A stretch of DNA of 64,000 nucleotides from Brassica napus (Eukaryota > Streptophyta > Magnoliopsida > Brassicales > Brassicaceae): positions 8,783,065 through 8,847,064 of the forward strand of contig NC_063452.1 of the NCBI RefSeq assembly GCF_020379485.1, in the 5' to 3' direction. Below, in pieces: positions 24,584-51,600 of this stretch. The number at the start of each line of letters is the position of its first letter. Position 1 is the stretch's first letter. Below the pieces are notes generated by a model that searched no databases, was not told the DNA's origin, and saw only the letters and a program-made list of their open reading frames with translations. The translations under genes were made by a program, and so were the position numbers.

Positions 24584-25086
24584 TTGGGCTAAACATATTT
24601 GTCTCAACTGCCACATCGGATTCAGTCCACACGTTTTAAATGTGGTGTATTTGAGGGAAGTTCTTTGTAATAAAAAGAGTCATTCCCTTGATTTTTCAGT
24701 GCAGTTATAAAGAAAATGAATATCAGTAAAAACCATTAAAAAATTAATATGTACTTCAGAAAGCCACGAGCTAAGCCTGCACGACAATTACAAAAGTACC
24801 TTGGGGAGTGGTGAGCAGCAGAAGGCCAGATTGAGCAGACGGATTCCGTATCTTCCTACCTATCATACCAACTACCAAGTACTTAACTGATATCCGTATC
24901 CACTGAGGGTGGGCACAGCTGATCGGCTGAGAAAGATCGACTGAACCCCTATACCTTTTGGGTTTTGGCTAGCTTGGCTTAACATAATATTTTACGCAAG
25001 TACGAAATTACTGTAAATTCGACAAATAAAATATAAACCAGAGAGGAAATAACATAGATACTGAGGTGATTCAGGTGAATACATGG
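24584..25086. other. Intergenic, nothing recognised
   Basis: The sequence has somewhat mixed base composition, with no convincing open frame, repeat or RNA gene. Confidence 0.45.
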
Positions 25087-25095
25087 GTTTCTTTA

Positions 25096-25749
25096 GACTT
25101 ATTCTTCGGTTCACCGCTAGGGTTAAACCTCTAGGTTCACCGATCAATAGGATTGTGTTATTTCATATTCGATATCTTTTAAAAAATGAAACAAAATATT
25201 GTCAAATTATATTATGTTTTTAAAATTAAAAGGTAAAAAGAAATAAAAAAAATACTAGTAGTTACAAAAAAAATATTTTTAACGTCGTGAGCAAAACATT
25301 AAACCTTAAATCCTAATCCTTAAACCCTAAATCTTAAACCCTAAACCCTTGGATAAACCCTGAACTCTAGGATAAATCCTAAACTCTAAATCAAAATTAC
25401 TAAACACTAAAACACTTAAGGGTTTTGGGTTTTAGTGTTTAGTATTTTTTATTTAAAGTTTATGATTTATCCAAGGGTTTAGGGTTTACCAAAGGGTTTA
25501 GGGTTTAGGATTTAGGGTTTAGGGATTAAGATTTAGGGTTTAGTGTTTTGCTGACGACGTTAAAAATATTTTTTTTAATTTTTTTTTATAACTACTATTT
25601 TTTTTTACTTTTATTTTATTTTAAAAACATAATATAACTTGATAATATTTTGTTTTCTTTTTTAAAAGATATTGAATCTGAAATAATGAAATCCTATTGG
25701 TTGGTGAACCTAAAGGTTCACCCTAGGGGATGAACCCAAGAATAACTCT
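25096..25749. mobile_element. Palindromic element with telomere-like core, 9-bp TSD
   Basis: The ends are inverted copies (GACTTATTCTTCGGTTCACC on the left; the right end, in reverse complement, is AGAGTTATTCTTGGGTTCA). Inverted similarity runs about 150 bp inwards per arm. The centre holds several CCCTAAA-type units on the left half (about 25,310-25,365) and TTTAGGG-type units on the right half (about 25,475-25,545), so the plant telomere motif is itself arranged as an inverted repeat. A perfect 9-bp direct repeat, GTTTCTTTA, flanks it (25,087-25,095 and 25,750-25,758), which fits a Mutator-like or foldback element. It has no coding capacity. Confidence 0.75.
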
Positions 25750-27257
25750 GTTTCTTTAACTAAAACTTGTAAATGATAAAACAAACCGATCCCTTTAAGT
25801 AAGTTGTAAATAAGACCAACATTATCGGAACTTCTTAGCGAAGTTGCTTAGTAATAATCACCCAAAATTTAAATCAAAATTATGGAAAAACAGAAGAGTC
25901 GTCGGTTAATTAAGAACTTTTCGAACATGTTCTTAAGGGGCACGTGGCATAAGGCGACTGGTTTACCGAATGGGGTAGGGGAAAGTAAAGTTTACGGTAT
26001 CGACTTCATTCTCATCGTCTCCCTATTCTCTCTCTTTCGTCGGCAATTTCAAACAGACGGTCATCTGGTCGTTCAATCCACACCAATCTCTCCTGTCATC
26101 GAACCCTTCTCCGCCGAATCCAATCGAAACCGGGTATGTGTTCCTCCTCTGTCCTCCGTTTTGAGATTTATAGGAATTATTTGTCGAAAATAAGTCCTCC
26201 GTATCTGGGTTTGATTGGAAATTTATATTGTGACGATTTAATTGCATGCTTCTTGTTTGTGATTGTTCACCGATCTGTTTCTGATTCTATGCTTGGTGTT
26301 TGAGTAAATCTAATTGAAAATTAGGGTAGATTTAGGGATTTCAGAGATGAAGCCATTTTTAGATTCATTTTCTTGATGAGTACAATTGATCTTCGATGGA
26401 TTTCAGTGTTTGAGTAAATGTAAGGGTCTTCTCTTTGCACTGTGTCTCTGTTTTTTTATTTTCCTCTGCAAATCCATTCAAAGGTTTATTCTTTTCTTTA
26501 GCTTTTTCATTTTCTGAGGAATATTGTATCAAGAATTGTGTATTTTTGTAAATTAATTACAAAGGGTGTATCTTTATGTAGTTTTTCGAGTTTCATTAGC
26601 TTGCTTTCTCGTTGATTTCAATTGTCATCATATTGGTTTATGATTTTGGTGTTTTGGTTATCTTTGTAGATTTGAGAATTCGTGTTTAGAAGTTCAATGT
26701 TTATAGGGTTTATCATTTTTGGTAACTCAGTATTCGTTTTGTAACTTGGTGATTTATGGTGTGTTCTCATAGCATTATTTTTCAAATGATTGGTAGAATA
26801 CAAGATTTGTTAGAAAACGACGTATGCGTGGTGATTCACTTCGAGTTTTATGGTGTGTTCTCATACCATATGTAACCTTTTTGCGAAAAAGTATATTGTT
26901 TAGTACGTTTGTTCTTGTAGTTGGTTTCAAACGAAATCGTTTTTAACTTAATTGAAGGTTAGTGAACTAAATTGACAAGTCTGAATGAAGAGATGTTTAT
27001 GGTTAGTTCTTTGTCATTGGAGTCTAGTTTGTTTGAAACCAAATCCTCTTATAATTTAATTACTTGATAGCCTTTTGGTTGTGCAATGTGTAATAACTCT
27101 TGATTAGACATTGGTAGTTTATGATTATGTCTTTATTATTCTTACTTATTGCTTCTTCAAGTTTCACCTATTAAACCCCAACCATCCCTCATTGTATCAT
27201 ATATCTCCGGTTTATCTACGGTTTCTCTTCTATACTCCTTTCTTTGTTCTAATCAAT

Positions 27258-27995
27258 ATGGATTCAAGGAATCCATATAGTCAGTCTCGTAGTTATGTAG
27301 GCCTTCTTAACAGTCAGAACTTTCCTTATGAAAGTTATCCTTCTACTTTAAACTTTGGAGCCTCAGAAATCCCTCCTTTCAGTTCACAACAAACCGACGC
27401 TCCAGATGTACGTGAAGACACACCAGTGGCCTGTAGGGAGAGAAGGAAATGGACTCCAACTGATGACGAGGTCCTAATAAGTGCGTGGCTAAACACATCT
27501 AAGGATGTTGTTGCTGGAAATGAACAAAAATTAGGGACCTTCTGGAAACGAGTAGGTGAATATTATGCAGCAAGTCCTCATGCTAGAGAGAGTGGTGAAC
27601 CAAGAGAGCATCTCCATTGTAAGCAGAGGTGGCACAAAATCAATAACTTCACCAACAAATTATGTGGTGCATATGCGGCAACAGAGAGACAGACCAGTTC
27701 TGGTCAGAATGACAATGATGTTCTCAAGGTGGCTCATGACATCTTCTACTCTGATCACAACACGAAATTTAATCTTGAACATGCGTGGTGTGTGTTGAGG
27801 TATGAGCAGAAATGGCTTAGCCTTAACACTCCTAAAACTAGTGGGAGTTCAAAGCGAAAAGCTGGAGAGATATGTTCACAAACTTCAAGCACCACTGTTG
27901 GTGATCATGAGATCCGTCCTGAAGGTATCAAGGCTGCTAAAGCTAAAAGGAATAATGCTCAAGGGAAGTCTCTTGCTGAGTATACGAGCATTTAG
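27258..27995 (+). CDS. Harbinger ORF1, Myb/SANT-like DNA-binding protein
   Basis: The 245-codon frame starts at MDSRNPYSQ. A Myb/SANT-type domain runs from about residue 66 (RRKWTPTDDEVLISAW) through HCKQRWHKINNF, followed by a basic, Ser-rich C-terminal part (KRKAGE). Such proteins bind element ends and help bring the transposase into the nucleus; in plant annotations they often appear misnamed as glutathione S-transferase T3-like. The frame ends at TAG (27,993-27,995), but the next in-frame codons (EMKKEDLMMKGKLSKL) match the usual continuation, so the C-terminus is probably cut by a nonsense mutation. An upstream in-frame ATG at 27,111 is possible, but the conserved part starts at 27,258. 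Confidence 0.75.
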   Translation: MDSRNPYSQSRSYVGLLNSQNFPYESYPSTLNFGASEIPPFSSQQTDAPDVREDTPVACRERRKWTPTDDEVLISAWLNTSKDVVAGNEQKLGTFWKRVGEYYAASPHARESGEPREHLHCKQRWHKINNFTNKLCGAYAATERQTSSGQNDNDVLKVAHDIFYSDHNTKFNLEHAWCVLRYEQKWLSLNTPKTSGSSKRKAGEICSQTSSTTVGDHEIRPEGIKAAKAKRNNAQGKSLAEYTSI

Positions 27996-29054
27996 GAAAT
28001 GAAGAAGGAGGATCTCATGATGAAGGGGAAACTGTCAAAGCTTGCCATAATAGACACACTCCTAGCCAAGAAATAACCACTAAGTGAGGCTGAAGAAGTT
28101 GTCAAGAATAAGCTACTCGCCCAGTATTTCTGAGAATTAGAGCTTGTCTATGTTTCTATGTTAGAACTATGTCTTAAAATTTATGTGTTTAGTACTTTGT
28201 ATTATCTTAAACGTGATGAATTTCCTTCATGTTTGCTTTTAAAATGTCTATCTTTATTAATGAATAACTTAGAACGTCTATTTATGTATTTCTGCTTTCT
28301 ACTTTATAAATGAATGTTGCTCTTTTATTAAAAAATTGTCTATCTCCCTGGATCATTAGATGTCTATCTAATATGATTAGTTTTTTTTCAGGTTTAGTTA
28401 AAATGAGCCGTCGATATAGCTACAGCCAGCCTTCAGTTTGTTGGTGTAATGATCATCGTTTTAGTTTTCATAGGTTTGGTGATCATCTTTAAGTGAATCC
28501 AGATGCTGTAGTAATGTGTAATCTGATTTGTACTGATCAGTTTGTTGGTGTAATGATCATCGTTATTGATCATTTTTTCGAACAAGCCTTTTGTGATGAA
28601 TCGGATTTGTACTGTTTTTTGTTGAACTCTTTGTAATGACTCGTAATGGCTTATGACTTTATTTATAAATGAACTCTTATCGTATTATGGCTATAATTAT
28701 AAATGATCTCTTTGTAAACTACACATTCATGAAAACATGATTCACGATCATGATCTACAAAAATGTATGACAATTAGATTGCACTTGCCTCCAAAAAAAA
28801 ATATTTCTCTGCAAAACTAAACAAAGTTACATGAGAATACAAGTGTGCTCGTGAGCATGCGTGCTTGTGACCAATGAAAACAAAATATAGTGTCACAAGA
28901 TGTCCTCACGAGTAATGAAAACAAAATATAGTGTCACAAGCTAGTATCAGAAGATACACTTCTTTTAGCCTATAAGTATAAGACATCGTAAAACATTTTT
29001 AGACATCTTCTCCTCACTTTCATCATATCTTCTCTTTTTTTAAAAAAATTTCTA

Positions 29055-30289
29055 ATGGCATCTTCTTCCCATTATCATTACCACAAAGATGATGATGATG
29101 AATTTGATTCCATATTTGATGATTATTTTGAAAACCCTGATCTTATTCCAGAACCAAAAGAGCGAAAAAACATATTTTTATCGAGAGAAACCGGGAAGAA
29201 GGCCACCAGAAGCTCTGAAATGATTACTTTAGCGATACTCCAACATACACTCCCAAGTTATTCCGGCGAGGGTTTCGAATGAAAAAATCATTGTTCCTGC
29301 GTATTGTGCATCGTCTCTCCACAGAAGTACCGTATTTTCAACCAACAGAAGATGCAACCGGACGGTCTAGTCTATCACCCCTACAAAAATGTACTGCAGC
29401 AATTCGACAATTGGCATATGGTGGTGGAGCTGATACAGTTAACGAATATGTCCGACTTGCTGAAACAACAGCTCGAAAATGTTTGCACAATTTTACCGCC
29501 GGAGTAATCAGCTTGTTTGGCGATGAATACCTAAGACGTCCCACACCGGAGGATCTGGAAAGACTACTCCATATCGGAGAAGAACGTGGATTTCCAGGGA
29601 TGATTGAAAGCATCGATTGTATGCATTGGGAGTGGAAGAATTGCCCGACCGTTTGGAAAGGAATGTATTCACGAGGAACCGGAAAACCAACAATTGTGTT
29701 GGAGGCGGTAGCTTCATATGACCCCTGGAGATGGCACGCGTTTTTTGGAGCTCCAGGTACTATGAACGATCTTAATATTCTTGATTGATCACATGTTTTT
29801 GATGACATTATTAACGGAAATGCACCGCAAGTAAACTTCTATGTCAACGAAACGGAGTACCATTTGGGTTATTATCTCACGGATGGTATTTATCTGAAAA
29901 AGTTACTTTTATTCAATCTATCAGACTACCACAAGGTGAGAAAAATTCATTATTTGCTAAAACCCAAGAAGCTGTTCGAAAAGATATTGAACGTGCCTTT
30001 GGAGTCTTTCAAGCTAGATTTGCCGTTGTCAAAAATCCATCTATGGGATAAAGACAAAATAGCAAATATTATGAGAGCATGTATCATACTCCATAATATG
30101 ATTGTCGAAGATGAACGATCATCATTCACTCAGTATGACGTTTTTGAATTTCAACAAGGAGAAGATGTGGATGATACATTTTCCGTCGATATGCCTACAA
30201 ATCTCGGCAATACAATTGATCGTCGAGCGAGCGTTCGGAATAGACAAGCCCATCAACAATTAAAAAATGATTTGATTGAAAATATATGA
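29055..30289 (+). pseudogene. Harbinger DDE transposase (HARBI1/ALP1-like), broken
   Basis: The transposase is readable in pieces across at least four lesions. First, a one-base loss near 29,277 moves the frame after SGEGF. Second, a TGA at 29,786-29,788 follows MNDLNILD and is probably a CGA-to-TGA change. Third and fourth, frame changes near 29,890 and 30,050 put the segment between them (FIQSIRLPQGEKN to FAVVKNPSMG) in another frame, after which the original frame returns at WDKDKIANIM. Catalytic landmarks remain: Asp in ESIDCMHW, Asp in TMNDLN, and a Glu in the shifted segment. The end, RRASVRNRQAHQQLKNDLIE, is typical. It cannot make an active enzyme. Confidence 0.85.
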
Positions 30290-30722
30290 GCTAAATTTGG
30301 ACATCTTCCAAATAACATATAATTTGTAAGTTTCTATGAATTGAATAAAATGTGTGTTTGCTTTTATTTATTAAGTTTGTATTCTTTTTTGTTGCAACTT
30401 TGTAATTTTATTATGTTTTCAATTTTAATGTTATATGTTTTATTTAAAACTTATCTTTTATATATCATTACTCATTCAAATAAACAATTAATTTACTAAG
30501 AGACAACAAAAATCCTACCAATAATCTATACTTTTGGGATTGTCTTTTAAGCTTTGTCTCTTAACATAAAAACATAATAAAATAAGCTAAGGATTCAAAA
30601 AAAAGTCCTACCAATAATGTTAGCTCTTACACTGATTGGAATAGGAAACTTAAAATAAATTTATTTCTTAGTAGCTATGCGTATCATCGCGGAGAATACG
30701 GGCCTATGGTATAATAATTGAA

Positions 30723-32974
30723 CTAGGATAAGACCTGCGCCTTGCGCAGGGTGAGTTTATTTGTATATATTATCGATAGTTTCTTTTATATATTTGATCA
30801 TTTTATTTATATATATAAAATATTTTTTGTTGTTATTAAATAATTTCTTTCCGATGGATCAGATCAATTTTTATTAAAAATAATGGAACAAAAGTATAAT
30901 TAATACATCATGGGTTGATCGGATTGGACATTAAAAATTATGACATAAAAACCTTATTTTTTCCATCGAACACATTCTTGAAAAAAGTGAACAGTATTGT
31001 TTTCACAGCTGAATTATTTTGACTTTTATCTTCCATATGGTTTTGAAAGCTTTCAAATCAACCATCGAATTGATACATGTCATTTTAATGTTTTTATTCG
31101 TATACTTAAGGAAAACTTACATTTTTGTAATTTAAAGTCGTTTTAAAAAATTCAAAATATAACATATAAGAAAAAATCTAACATATAAGAAAATATAACA
31201 TATAAAGTGTCCTTATTTTTGTATTTTAAATTCGTTTTTTTTAAAAAAATATAACATGTAAGGTTTCCTCATTTTTATAATTTAAAGTCATTTTAAAAAA
31301 TTCAAAATATAACATATAAGAAAAAATATAATTTTTTTATTATATGGTTAATGTGATTGTTTATTTTTTTAATAATATAAAATTAAACAAAATGGAGAAG
31401 GATGCAAAAATTGTTATCAAATCTTTATTATTCATAATCATTAATTGTCATATATATGTATATAATATTAGGTAATTTCGTAACTTTTATTTAGGGAAAG
31501 AATACACACTTCTTATATTTTAGGTTAATATAATGTTCTCTAGTGGACATTAAACAAATTATGACATAAAAATCTTATTTTTCCCCTCGAACACATTCTT
31601 GAAAAAGTGAATAGTATTGTTTTCATATTTGAATTATTTTGACTTTTATCTTACATATGGTTTTGAAAGCTTTCAAATCAACCATCGAACTGATACATGT
31701 CATTTTAATGTTTTTAGTCGTAAACTTAAGAAAAACTTACATTTTTGTAATTTAAAGTCGTTTTAAAAAATTCAAAATATAACATATAAGAAAAATCAAA
31801 CATATAAGAAAAATATAACATATAAGGTGTCCTCATTTTTGTATTTTAAAGTCGTTTAAAAAAAATATATAACATATAAGGTTTCCTCATTTTTGTAATT
31901 TAAAATTATTTTAAAAAATTCAAAATATAACATATAAGAAAACATCTATTTATTTTATTATATGGTTACTGTGATTGTTTATTTTTTAAAAAAATATAAA
32001 ATTAAACAAAAATAAAGAAGGATGCAAAAATTGTTATCAAATCTTTATTATTCATAATCATCAATTGTCATATATATGTAAATCATATTAGGTAATTTTG
32101 TAACTTTTATTTAAGGAAAGAATACACACTTCTTATATTTTAGGTTAATATAATATTCTCTAGTGAACATTAAACAAATTATGACATAAAAACCTTATTT
32201 TTTTCATCGAACACATTTTTGAAAAAAGTTAACAGTATTGTTTCCACAGTTAAATTATTTTGAATTTTATCTTGCATATGGTTTTGAAAGCTTTCAAATC
32301 AACCATCGAATTGATACATGTCATTTTAATGTTTTTAGTCGTTTATTTAAGGTAAACTTACATTTTTGTAATTTAAAGTCGTTTTAAAAAAATTCAAAAT
32401 ATAACATATAAGAAAATTCTAACATATAAGAAAAATATAACATATAAGGTGTCCTTATTTTTGTATTTTAAAGTCATTTAAAAAAAATATATAACATATA
32501 AGGTTTCCTCATTTTTGTAATTTAAAGTCATTTTAAAAAATTCAAAATATAACATATAAGAAAAAATCTAATTTGTTTTTATTATATGGTTAATGTGATT
32601 GTTTAATTTTTTTAATAATATAAATTTCAACAAAAATGAAGAAGGATGTAAAAATTGTTATCAAATCTTTATTATTCATAATCATTAATTGTCATATATA
32701 TGTAAATCATATTAGGTAATTCCGTAGCTTTTATTTAAGGAAAGAATACACACTTCCTATATTTTAGGTTAATATAATATTCTCTAGTGTTATATAATTA
32801 TAAAATAATGTGACACCATTAGATTAAACTATACTTTATATTAGATGCTCTAGAATTCTCTGAAATAGAATTTAGAAGGCATTTAGAGTGTCACCTAGGA
32901 TTTGAGGTTTTTTTTAATTAATACAAAATTAAGGTTCTAATTTTTCAAATGCTTCTCAATTAATATATAGGGGA
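30723..32974 (-). mobile_element. Helitron with three tandem internal units
   Basis: On the minus strand it starts TCCCCTATATATTAATTGAG after an A and ends CCCTGCGCAAGGCGCAGG, spacer, CTAG and host T (30,722). Both borders are typical. The interior is dominated by three ~620-bp direct repeats. A single-unit relative at 55,811-56,769 has the same ends. No genes are present. Confidence 0.8.
30925..32785. repeat. Three tandem units of ~620 bp inside a Helitron
   Basis: Units begin near 30,925, 31,543 and 32,164. Each contains AATTATGACATAAAAA, then GGTTTTGAAAGCTTTCAAAT, TGATACATGTCATTTTAATG, several AACATATAAG words, and ends with GAATACACACTTC and TTCTCTAGTG. They differ by scattered substitutions and small indels. 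Confidence 0.9.
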
Positions 32975-33076
32975 TTCCTTCGAAATCACTTATTTGTTTT
33001 GTGACTTAGCAACGGAAAGTTATAGCGTTTTGAAGGGGACAGGATGTGGAAAAGATTAAACAGCATGTTAAAAATG

Positions 33077-33260
33077 CAGGGCCGGTCCTGCGCAAAGCCT
33101 AACGAAACATTAGCTTTAGGCCCTCAAAAATTTTGGAAAAAATTATATAGAAAAAAGCTCTTAAAATTTTTTTTTAGGCCTCTAAATTTACCAAATTTTT
33201 TTTTTAGCTGGAATATTTTAAAAACTGCCTACAGCCCCCTGAATCTCATGGCCGGCCCTG
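33077..33260. mobile_element. hAT-type MITE (184 bp)
   Basis: The terminal inverted repeat is CAGGGCCGGTCCTG on the left and CATGGCCGGCCCTG on the right. Flanking 8-mers TAAAAATG and TAAACATG match at 7 of 8 positions, an 8-bp hAT duplication. The interior is AT-rich and non-coding. Confidence 0.8.
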
Positions 33261-33309
33261 TAAACATGCATATATATTTAAATGGATTCATAAAAACACA
33301 TACTCCTAC

Positions 33310-33917
33310 TAGCCCTGGGACGGATCCGGATATCCGGGAAATTTAGGGTATCCGGATCCGGATCCGTTGGATCCGTGGATTAAATATCCGGATCCGGATT
33401 CGTGGTTTCCGGATATCCGGGTTTCGGATATCCGTCTCGATATTCTATTATCCGCGGATATCCGGATCCGGATCCGGATCCGTCAAAATAATTAAAAATA
33501 ATTTTTTTAACAAAAATACTAATTTTTTTAACAAAAAATACTAATTTTTTTAACAAAAAATACTATTTTTTTTTTAATATAATACATAAATTAAGTATTT
33601 ATAAATATATTTATATATGTTTATAATATTGTAAAAACTAAAATATAATATTATAAGATTAATTCATGTATAAATATTAATATATCAAATATAAATATTA
33701 ATAAAATTTAAAAATTTAATGTATTATAAAAATACGGATCCGGATCCGGATATCCGGACCTAAAAATTAAGATATCCGGATCCGGATTCGGTTTGCACGG
33801 ATCCAAGATTTTACTATCCGGATTCGGATCCGGGCACCCCGGATATCCTATTTTCGGAGCGGATCCGGAACAGATCTCGGATCGAATCCGGATCTCGGAT
33901 AATAAGTCCCAGGCCTA
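33310..33917. mobile_element. hAT-type MITE in the TSB-like promoter (608 bp)
   Basis: The ends are TAGCCCTGGGAC and GTCCCAGGCCTA (inverted). A perfect 8-bp target duplication, ACTCCTAC, flanks it (33,302-33,309 and 33,918-33,925). The outer parts are dense in GGATCCGGATATCCGG words, which make them strongly self-complementary, while the centre is AT-rich. The right duplication ends 2 bp before the probable TATA box of the TSB-like gene. Related, more decayed copies are at 22,671 and about 53,044. Confidence 0.88.
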
Positions 33918-33927
33918 ACTCCTACAC

Positions 33928-33935
33928 TATAAAAA
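33928..33935 (+). promoter_or_regulatory. Probable TATA box of the TSB-like gene
   Basis: TATAAAAA lies 91 bases before the ATG at 34,019, which would give a 5' UTR of about 55-60 bases. It is directly next to the target duplication of the hAT MITE, so all more distal promoter sequence lies beyond a 608-bp insertion. Confidence 0.5.
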
Positions 33936-34018
33936 AAGAACTCGTCAACACAAAGGTTTAACAAAAGTCACAAATAATTAAACATTACTGTTTAATTTCC
34001 ACATAAACAAAAGAGATT

Positions 34019-48628
<14,610 letters not shown>

Positions 48629-48632
<4 letters not shown>

Positions 48633-51600
48633 CTCACCAAGATGCAATCACAACCAGCACTATGAATCGCGGAGATGCCAAGGAATGAATCAATAAGCCC
48701 ACCACCAGTCATAGGAAACTCTTGTTTCATTGTAGCGATGATGTTCTTTGTCAAGGTAGGAGTGGAGGAAGTAAGAATTATGTCATCGACATAGAGGAGC
48801 AGGTACGCAAGATCACTTCCATTCCTGTAAACAAACAAAGAAGCATCGCTTTTGCTTTGCTTAAAGCCTTGATTAGTGATAAAGTTGACAAAGCGAGCAT
48901 TCCAAGCACGAGGCGCCTGTTTCAAACCATAAATGGATCGATTCAGCTTGCAAACATAATCAGGATGATCTTTGCTGACAATACCCGGGGGCTGGAACAT
49001 GTACACTGTCTCATCAAGAGTACCATGGAGGAAGGCGTTTTGCACGTCTAGCTGGTGCACTGGCCATGCATTGGCTAGCGCCACATGAAGAACACATCGG
49101 ATGGTTGCAGGTTTTACAACAGGGCTGAACGTCTCTGTAAAATCAACTCCTTCTTCCTGTGACTTGCCATTAGCGACCAACCTAGATTTATGACACTTGA
49201 AATTCCCATGAGCATCATATTTATGTTTATACAACCAGAGACAACGGATGATATTAGCATTCTTAGGTCGAGGCACCAAATCATAAGTACCACTCTTAAT
49301 AATGGCATCATACTCACATGTCATAGATGGTGTCCAATTGGGATCAGTAAGGGCGTGTTTGTAGCTTTTTGGAAGAGGAGATTGAGTCTGAGACAAAAGG
49401 GAGATGATTTGTTTTGGCTTATGGATACCATGCATTGATCTTGTGGTCATCGAATGTCTAGGAGCCTCAGGGACCGCGGGTACAGTTTGAGTTGACTGAT
49501 TCGATGAAGAAGGAGCAGCTGGAGAAGTGGGTGTCACAGCTGGAGCTGTAAGGATGCTTTTAAATATTGGAGAGACATCCATATCAGCATTAAGAAAGTC
49601 GTATTCAGTCTCCGAGATTGAAGTGGAGTCTTGATACGGGAAGCACGTTTCATCAAAGGTGACGTTACGTGAGATAATAATCTTTTTGGACTCAAGATCA
49701 AGGCATCTGTAGCCTCAGTGAAAATGAGGGTAGCCAAGGAAGATGCATCTTGAGGAACGAGGAGAAAGCTTTGAAAGATTAGCATGGTTTTTATTTGGAT
49801 AACAGAGGCAGCCGAAAACTCTGAGATGAGAATAAGAAACTGGCTTCTTGAAGAGGACAGAGTAAGGTATCTGGTTGTTAATGGCTTTGGATGGTAAAAG
49901 GTTTAAGATATGAACAGAGGCATTGAGAGCCTCAACCCAATAAGTGGAAGGAAGTTTGGCTTGAAAAAGAAGAGTTCGAACAGAGTTGTTTATTGTACGT
50001 ATCATCCTTTCGGATCGTCCATTTTGTTGGGACGTATACGGACAGGAGAATCGAAAATTAATCCCTTGTTCTGCAAAAAAATTATGAAACTTTGAGTTGT
50101 TATACTCTGTTCCATTGTCACATTGCAAGGATTGAATTTTCGTTTTGAAGTGTGTTTCAACATATTTGAAAAAGAGATGAAATGTTGAAAACACTTCCTC
50201 CTTGGAGTTGAGGGGATAAACCCATAAAAATGAGAGAATTGATCCAAGAAGAGGACATAATATCATTTTCCACTTAAACTGAGGACAGTAGATGTCCATA
50301 AGTCAGAGTGAATGATTTGAAAAGGTGCAGTGACAGATGAATCAGAAGAATAAATAGGCAATTTTATTTGTTTTCCAAGTTGACAAGCATTGCAAACTGG
50401 AGAAAGATCATGTTTATTACAAGATAAAAGCTTAGAAGATAATAAAGACGAAAGAGATTGATTGCTCAAATGAGCTAAACGACGATGCCAAGTGTTTGAG
50501 GTGGTGGTGAGGAAAGCTGAATGCCCAGTAGTGAGCTTATTTGAAGAAGAAAACACTGGATACAGATCACCCGTACTGTCACTGCGGAGAATCGTCCGAC
50601 GAGTTTGAAGATCCTTCACAGAAAAACCATAAGGATCAAACTCAATGGAAACAGAGTTATCTCTGGTAAATTTATGAACAGAGATTAAATTTTTGATAAT
50701 AGAGGGAGTTACTAAGATGGAAGAGAGATTTAAAGGACGAGAATTTGAAGGAAAAGAAAAGAACCCCGTTTTGGTTATTGGAATTTTGACCCCATTGGCA
50801 ACTGTGACTGTGTGTTTGGTGCCATTATTAAGAACAGACTGTAGATTACCTGGGTTGTTTACTAAGTGAGCAGTGGCGCCAGAGTCCATATACCATTGAT
50901 GATCAGATGGATCCATTAACGTCATGGTGTTGAATGCAGAGGCAAAGTCTGTAGTCGGAACTGCAGCGACGAGATGATTGTTCTGACCCTGCGCCGCAGG
51001 TTTTAAATGTCGTGTGGCGAGGATTGGCGAAAGGAGGCTCGACACTCGCCACTCGCCATGGCGTTTCATGGCGATCGCATCGCGTATCAGCCGCTCAAAA
51101 GGTACCTTCTATTCCTAATACCATAAATTATATGAAACTTTGAAAAAAAACATAGTAAACATAATTTAAAAAGAATGTTAAGCTACGTATATAATACAAA
51201 CTAGGTACATAAACATATAAGGTTCTTAACACAAGCTAAGAAAATAACCTCTAACAAACAAAATGAATGATGCGTGATATATAAGAGGTTTGCGTGAATA
51301 GAGAAGGTATGTGATAAAGAAGATATGACACTATGAGCCTTATATGTGATCAACATGATGTGGTAAACACTAAAACTTTAACTAACAAAACAAACCGATA
51401 AAGTAAAGAAGAGCTTATGCCATCAGTAGCTTAGAGAAAGCAAGAGAACTTGTGAAAAAGTAAGGGGGAAGTAATTCTATTATATAGTACATTCACTTAG
51501 GGTTTTTACTTTTTAGATGGATTAGGGCATTCGGTTAGAGTATATTTAGAGGATATTTAGAGTATAATACACTTATATGCTATTTTACTTATTTTGAAAC

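Larger units (their letters stand above)
25814..30626 (+). mobile_element. PIF/Harbinger DNA transposon, decayed
   Basis: The element contains the two genes typical of the superfamily in the same orientation: a Myb/SANT-like ORF1 and a DDE transposase. Likely termini are GACCAACATTATCGG on the left and CCAATAATGTTAGCTC on the right, which are imperfect inverted copies. The flanks are TAA and TTA, near the expected 3-bp TWA duplication but not identical. The first ~300 bases look like a 5' UTR with a splice donor (CGGGTATGTG, about 26,130). Confidence 0.7.

Noticed and set aside
49190..49438. Plus-strand open frames across the second copia element
   Set aside because: Antisense shadows of reverse transcriptase and integrase coding sequence.
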